Positions 20,239 to 23,881 of a DNA stretch of 23,881 nt are shown here, in pieces. How positions within the stretch are numbered: position 1 is the stretch's first letter; every line of letters begins with the position of its first letter. Source of the stretch: a virus; IMG/VR virus record IMGVR_UViG_3300042897_000184, positions 1 through 23,881 of that record; one strand, 5' to 3'. The translations under genes were made by a program, and so were the position numbers. Under the pieces are notes generated by a model that saw only the letters and a list, made by a program, of their open reading frames with translations, did not search any database and was not told the origin of the DNA.

Positions 20239-20459
20239 TGAATCAAGTATTAAAAAAGTTCAAAGGTTCTTTCGGCAGTCAAGTGACATTGGAACTTGCT
20301 GAATGTCCAGAGGATGGTGGGCGATGGGCTTTGTATTGTGAACATGAAAACGGTGTTGGCATTCTCCAAGACACAAACCGTAATCGGATTAGTGCGTGGG
20401 GTTCTCATTCAATTGCGTGGTGTCCACTTTGTCAGGATATTGCGCAGGAGGCAAAGTAA
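20238..20459 (+). CDS. Small Cys-containing protein, 73 aa
   Basis: GGAGG lies just before the ATG, which overlaps the previous stop. The protein is strand-rich with Cys23, Cys34 and a WCPLC motif (61-65), which could form a zinc site. NRNRISAWGSHSIAWCPLC is the most distinctive part. It is the last gene before a strong terminator. No family is recognised. Confidence 0.6.
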   Translation: MNQVLKKFKGSFGSQVTLELAECPEDGGRWALYCEHENGVGILQDTNRNRISAWGSHSIAWCPLCQDIAQEAK

Positions 20460-20482
20460 TACAATAAGTGAACTTCCCCCTG

Positions 20483-20525
20483 TGGGCTGCGTTTCCTTTG
20501 ATCGGGGAGGCGCAGCCCATTTTTT
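20483..20525 (+). terminator. Rho-independent terminator
   Basis: TGGGCTGCG (20483-20491) pairs with CGCAGCCCA (20511-20519), followed directly by six T. It separates the early unit from the terminase module. CCCC (20477-20480) can alternatively pair with GGGG (20504-20507) inside the loop, a possible antiterminator-type fold. Confidence 0.85.
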
Positions 20526-20568
20526 GTTTGTAGCATGGCACAATGATCATTTATAGAAAGTTGATTTG

Positions 20569-21048
20569 ATGGGTGGCAAGGGTAGTGGTGGCAGCAATCG
20601 GAAACCTGTGGAACGCAAGATGCGTATCGGTAATCCGTCAGGGCGCAAACTTCCTGCTGTAACAAAGTCGGCAGAGATCATTGGTTTGCCCAGCAACCAT
20701 ATCCCTGAACCTCATCGCCCAATCGGTGAAGGCAGCAGGAGGCTTTGGAATCAGGTTTGGCAATCAGGTGCAGGTTGGCTCAAACAAAATATGGATACAG
20801 AACTGATTTTGATGTTGTGTGAAGCAACTGAGGAACGAACAAGGCTGCGAGTTATGTTGCAGGCAGATCAAACTTTGTGGCGTGAACGCCGTGCGCTGCG
20901 TGAGATAGATCGCCAGATCATTACTTTGTTGGGTCAGATAGGATTCAGTCCGTCAGAGCGAGGACTATTAGGAACAGGTGAAACACAAAAGCATGAGTTC
21001 AGCGACCTCAACAAACGCATTGCCGAAAAGCGTTCAGCCAGCAGGTAA
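20569..21048 (+). CDS. terS: Small terminase subunit
   Basis: A 159-residue protein just before the large terminase. The N-terminus is basic and Gly-rich (MGGKGSGGSNRKPVERKMRIGNPSGRKLP), and the pattern EPHRPIGEGSRRLWNQVWQSG with LILMLCEATEERTRLR then WRERRALREIDRQIITLLGQIGFSPSERG matches phage small terminases (P27-type). It would bind the packaging site and recruit the large subunit. ATG 20569 is preferred; TTG 20566 is adjacent. Its last 71 bases also encode the start of the large subunit in another frame. Confidence 0.82.
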   Translation: MGGKGSGGSNRKPVERKMRIGNPSGRKLPAVTKSAEIIGLPSNHIPEPHRPIGEGSRRLWNQVWQSGAGWLKQNMDTELILMLCEATEERTRLRVMLQADQTLWRERRALREIDRQIITLLGQIGFSPSERGLLGTGETQKHEFSDLNKRIAEKRSASR

Positions 21049-22498
21049 GTGGAAACCAGCGTTTTATACGGAACGCAAAAACAAATCATCTGATGGCGAT
21101 GAGATTATAAGTTTCGCAGAAAATTATTTCAATGTCTTGAAAGGCTTTCGGTCAGGTGAACCGTTGGTATTTACCAACTGGCAGAAGTGGCTGCTCCGTT
21201 CTTTGTATGAGCGCAACGATGTAACAGGCAGGTTGCGTTATCGCCGTGCGCTTATCGGTTTGCCTCGCAAGCAGGGGAAGTCTTTAATGATGTCTGCTGT
21301 CGGTGTGTACGGAATGATCGCAGGCGAATCAGGATCAGAAGTTTATGCTGTAGCAAACGACAGACAGCAAGCACGAATCATTTTCAATGAAGCAAAACAA
21401 CAAATAGTGAACAGCCCGTTGCTCGCTGCAGAATCAAAGGTGTATCGGGATGCGATTGAGATGCCACGCTTCGGCTCTGTGTTCCGTGTGCTGTCATCGG
21501 ATTTTAAGGGGCAGGCTGGTCTAAACCCTTCACTGGTTTTGTTTGATGAACTTTGGGGGCAGAACACTCCCGATCTCTACGATCAGATGACATTAGGTTC
21601 AGGCGCACGCATAGAACCATTGACGGTAAGTATTACCACTGCAGGATATGACTTGGATTCGTTAGCAGGGAAGTTGTACCAGTACGGCAAACAAGTTGCT
21701 GCTGGCGAAGTAGAGGATGATCAGTTTGGTTTTTGGTGGTGGGAAGCACCAGAGGATTGCAAAGTGGATGATCGGAAGGCGTGGCAGGTTTCTAATCCAA
21801 ACTTGGCTGAAGGTTTACTTGACCCAGAGGATTTGGCTGTTGCAGTTAAACAGACTTCAGAGATGGGTATGCGCAGATGGCGATTAAATCAATGGGTGCG
21901 TTCACAAGAGAGTTGGCTGCCTGTGGGCGCTTGGGAACAATGTGTTTCTGATTTGCAGTTTGATTCGGAACTTCCTGTTTGGGTTGGAATTGATATGGCG
22001 TTAAAGCACGACACGATTGCTGTGTGTGTTGCTCAACCACAAGCAGATCGGGTTGTTGTGCGCTCAAAGATTTGGCAGCCCGAACTAGAAGGTGTTGATG
22101 TTGTGGCTGTAGAACATTATTTGCGTGAACTACATAACCAGTTTCAGGTACAGGAGTTTGCGTTTGACCCTGCTTATTTTCAACGCAGCGCAGAAGCGTT
22201 ATCTGATGACGGACTACCGATGGTGGAGTTCCCACAGTCAGGCGCACGCATGATCCCTGCTTGTGGTAACGCCTACGAAATGATTGTGAACCGAAAGATC
22301 GCTCACGATGGTTCACCAACATTCACAGATCAAGTGCTTTCTGCTGCACAACGGATGACAGATACAGGGTGGCGTTTATCTAAAGGCAAATCTAAAAGAA
22401 AAATTGACGCTTGTATTGCTATGGTTATGGCGTTAGATCGTGCAACAACAAAACCCGTTACACCAACCTCAGCGACAGTATTGGATATTTGGTCATGA
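20978..22498 (+). CDS. terL: Large terminase subunit (ATPase-nuclease)
   Basis: A 506-residue packaging motor. The ATPase domain shows a Walker A-like GLPRKQGKS (94-102) and Walker B LVLFDE (186-191). The C-terminal nuclease has Asp339 (VGIDMALKHD), Asp397 (FDPAYF) and Asp477 (KRKIDACIA), the acidic triad of the RNase H-like fold. Start GTG 20978 has TTAGGA upstream at rather short spacing; ATG 20993 is a plausible alternative and would shorten the overlap to 56 bases. The size is typical for HK97-like phages. Confidence 0.95.
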   Translation: MKHKSMSSATSTNALPKSVQPAGKWKPAFYTERKNKSSDGDEIISFAENYFNVLKGFRSGEPLVFTNWQKWLLRSLYERNDVTGRLRYRRALIGLPRKQGKSLMMSAVGVYGMIAGESGSEVYAVANDRQQARIIFNEAKQQIVNSPLLAAESKVYRDAIEMPRFGSVFRVLSSDFKGQAGLNPSLVLFDELWGQNTPDLYDQMTLGSGARIEPLTVSITTAGYDLDSLAGKLYQYGKQVAAGEVEDDQFGFWWWEAPEDCKVDDRKAWQVSNPNLAEGLLDPEDLAVAVKQTSEMGMRRWRLNQWVRSQESWLPVGAWEQCVSDLQFDSELPVWVGIDMALKHDTIAVCVAQPQADRVVVRSKIWQPELEGVDVVAVEHYLRELHNQFQVQEFAFDPAYFQRSAEALSDDGLPMVEFPQSGARMIPACGNAYEMIVNRKIAHDGSPTFTDQVLSAAQRMTDTGWRLSKGKSKRKIDACIAMVMALDRATTKPVTPTSATVLDIWS

Positions 22499-22638
22499 AC
22501 AAAAAAGAAACTATTACAACAGCAATAGAAATTGTGGGTGGCATTTTGATTGTTGTCGGCATCGGCTGTTTCAATGTTCCCGTTAGTGTTATTGTTGCAG
22601 GCGTTCTGATGGTTATCGGTGGAGGCTTGGCAGCATGA
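22495..22638 (+). CDS. Small two-helix membrane protein, 47 aa
   Basis: Overlaps the terminase stop and the portal start by four bases each. After MNKKETITTA it is almost all hydrophobic: IEIVGGILIVVGIGC and VPVSVIVAGVLMVIGGGLAA. Its position inside the packaging/head block is unusual for a holin; small membrane proteins between terminase and portal are known in some phages without a defined role. Coupling at both ends strongly supports expression. Confidence 0.65.
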   Translation: MNKKETITTAIEIVGGILIVVGIGCFNVPVSVIVAGVLMVIGGGLAA

Positions 22639-23831
22639 GTTTATGGAAACGGACTGAACAGCGTGCTTTGCCTACAAGCATTGACCCATACCAGATAACT
22701 GCACGCCCGTACTACAACAACTGGTCAGGCGAAATCGTTAATGAAACTTCTGCGTTTGCTCACAGCGCATTTCTTGCTGCAGTAAGCATCCTCGCTGATT
22801 CGGTTGCGTCTATGCCGATTGAGGTAGTGCGTAACCGTAGAGGCAAAATAGAGAACATCCCAACGCCATCTGTGTTGATGAAACCAAATGACAGACAAAC
22901 AATGTTTGACTTCATTCACCAAACGATGCTCACCCTCACCATTCACGGTAACGCATACATTTACGCCCCAAGAGGTTCAAATGGTTTCCCTGTTGAAATG
23001 CGCAACATACATCCGAACGCAATCAAAAACATTACAGACACAGATACAAGCGAAACTTTTTATCAGATCGGCAAAGAACAATTTTCATCCGATGACATCA
23101 TTGCTATTCACTGGATGATTCTGCCGAACTACAAAAAAGGTTTGTCACCTTTGGAAACTATGCGCAACACAGTCGGTATGGGGCTTGCGATGGATAGGTT
23201 CTTGGCACAGTTTTATGGTGAAGGCGCAACACCATCATCGGTATTGGAAACAGATCAAGCGATAACACCTGAGCAAGCAAAACAGATCAGGGATAATTGG
23301 GAGGAGTCACATTACAAGCATCGCAAGCCTGCTGTGCTTCAAGGTGGTTTGAAGTGGCGTTCTGTAACAACTAGCGCAGCCGATATGCAAATGTTGGAAC
23401 ACAAAGAGTCAATCATTCGTGACATCGCCCGTGTTTATCGCATCCCGTTGCACTTGATCATTGGTACTGGTGGTGATTCGCAGACCTATCAAAACTTAGA
23501 GGCTTTGGGTTCAGCGTTTTACAAATACACTTTGCTCGGATGGGTGCGCCGTTTGGAAGAATCTATTTCAAGCAGACTGCCTATAGATACATACATCAAG
23601 TTTAATGCTGATGAGTTCTTGCGTGCTGATCTAACAACTCGTGTGAAGGCACAACAAATCCAGATCATGTCTGGAACGATGACACCGAATGAGGCTCGTG
23701 AATTAGAAAACTATGAACCGTATGAAGGTGGCGATCAGTTTGTTATGGGCTTGGCTGGAACTGCGATTGCAGGTGTTGAGGGTGGGGAACTTCCAACTTT
23801 GGGTACAGATCCGAAACCACCAGTGAGGTAA
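22635..23831 (+). CDS. Portal protein (HK97 type)
   Basis: A 398-residue portal. The HK97-family pattern is clear: SAFLAAVSILADSVASMPIEV near residue 50, FIHQTMLTLTIHGNAYIY, DDIIAIHWMI, GLSPLETMRNTVGMGLAMDRFLAQFYGEGATPSSVLE, and the C-terminal IPLHLIIGTGGDSQTYQNLEALGSAFYKYTLLGWVRRLEE. It forms the ring through which DNA enters and leaves the head and to which the terminase docks. Size is normal. Downstream, protease and capsid genes would be expected outside the window. Confidence 0.95.
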   Translation: MSLWKRTEQRALPTSIDPYQITARPYYNNWSGEIVNETSAFAHSAFLAAVSILADSVASMPIEVVRNRRGKIENIPTPSVLMKPNDRQTMFDFIHQTMLTLTIHGNAYIYAPRGSNGFPVEMRNIHPNAIKNITDTDTSETFYQIGKEQFSSDDIIAIHWMILPNYKKGLSPLETMRNTVGMGLAMDRFLAQFYGEGATPSSVLETDQAITPEQAKQIRDNWEESHYKHRKPAVLQGGLKWRSVTTSAADMQMLEHKESIIRDIARVYRIPLHLIIGTGGDSQTYQNLEALGSAFYKYTLLGWVRRLEESISSRLPIDTYIKFNADEFLRADLTTRVKAQQIQIMSGTMTPNEARELENYEPYEGGDQFVMGLAGTAIAGVEGGELPTLGTDPKPPVR

Positions 23832-23834
23832 GCC

Positions 23835-23881
23835 ATGAAATCCGTATCGGTCACAGTAACTACTTCACCAACATTAATTGT
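23835..23881 (+). CDS. Start of next gene (partial)
   Basis: ATG 23835 lies three bases after the portal stop and is open to the window end (MKSVSVTVTTSPTLI). The VTVTTSPT opening resembles small phage structural proteins, but too little is visible for a call. Confidence 0.45.
   Translation, partial: MKSVSVTVTTSPTLI

Noticed and set aside
1-23881. CRISPR array, insertion sequence or integrase
   Set aside because: No regularly spaced repeats, transposase motifs or tyrosine/serine recombinase motifs were seen on either strand.

Overview
The window is a continuous, tightly packed piece of a tailed bacteriophage genome with every recognisable gene on the + strand. A long tail tape-measure protein and an HK97-type portal suggest a siphovirus. 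A WhiB-family regulator, a family confined to Actinomycetota and their phages, points to an actinobacterial host. The moderate GC content and the secreted PA14/Thr-rich protein would fit an aquatic, uncultured actinobacterium, but that is inference. No integrase, excisionase or repressor is visible, so nothing here supports lysogeny.

Layout. 1-4455: end of the tail module (tape measure, minor tail protein, fibre-like protein, small ORF). 4476-7185: surface/lysis block (exported PA14 + Thr-rich protein, two small membrane/holin candidates, M15 endolysin, membrane-anchored coiled-coil protein). 7154-8695: small HTH-like protein, calcineurin-like phosphoesterase and a small phage-conserved protein, closed by two large hairpins. 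8700-14359: early/replication-recombination region (zinc-ribbon proteins, SprT-like protease, winged-HTH protein, YqaJ exonuclease, single-strand annealing protein, WhiB, two PD-(D/E)XK nuclease-like proteins, DnaJ-type zinc protein). 14360-14686: non-coding. 14687-15142: Sec-exported lysozyme-like protein. 15285-18080: about ten small proteins of unknown function. 18077-19604: ParB-methyltransferase fusion and HNH endonuclease. 19605-19792: C-rich non-coding tract. 19859-20459: three small early-type genes and a strong terminator. 20569-23881: small terminase, large terminase, small membrane protein, portal and the start of the next gene. Capsid and major tail genes would lie between the portal and the tape measure, outside the window.

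Regulation is the most striking part. Six genes carry a start-associated GAGGAGGG sequence; in five it is enclosed by CCC/GGG arms that can form a hairpin (CCCTGAGGAGGG or TTTCCCAGAGGAGGGAAA). Four of the six lie just downstream of near-identical promoters (TTGCAA or TTGCTT, 17-18 bp, then TATGNT or CATGAT). Two of these promoters also share an 18/22-identical upstream element. A 76-nt inverted-repeat-bounded element at 17262-17337 carries the exact complement of GAGGAGGG. Together these suggest a coordinated early-gene control system, resembling in principle the start-associated sequences of cluster K mycobacteriophages but with a different sequence.
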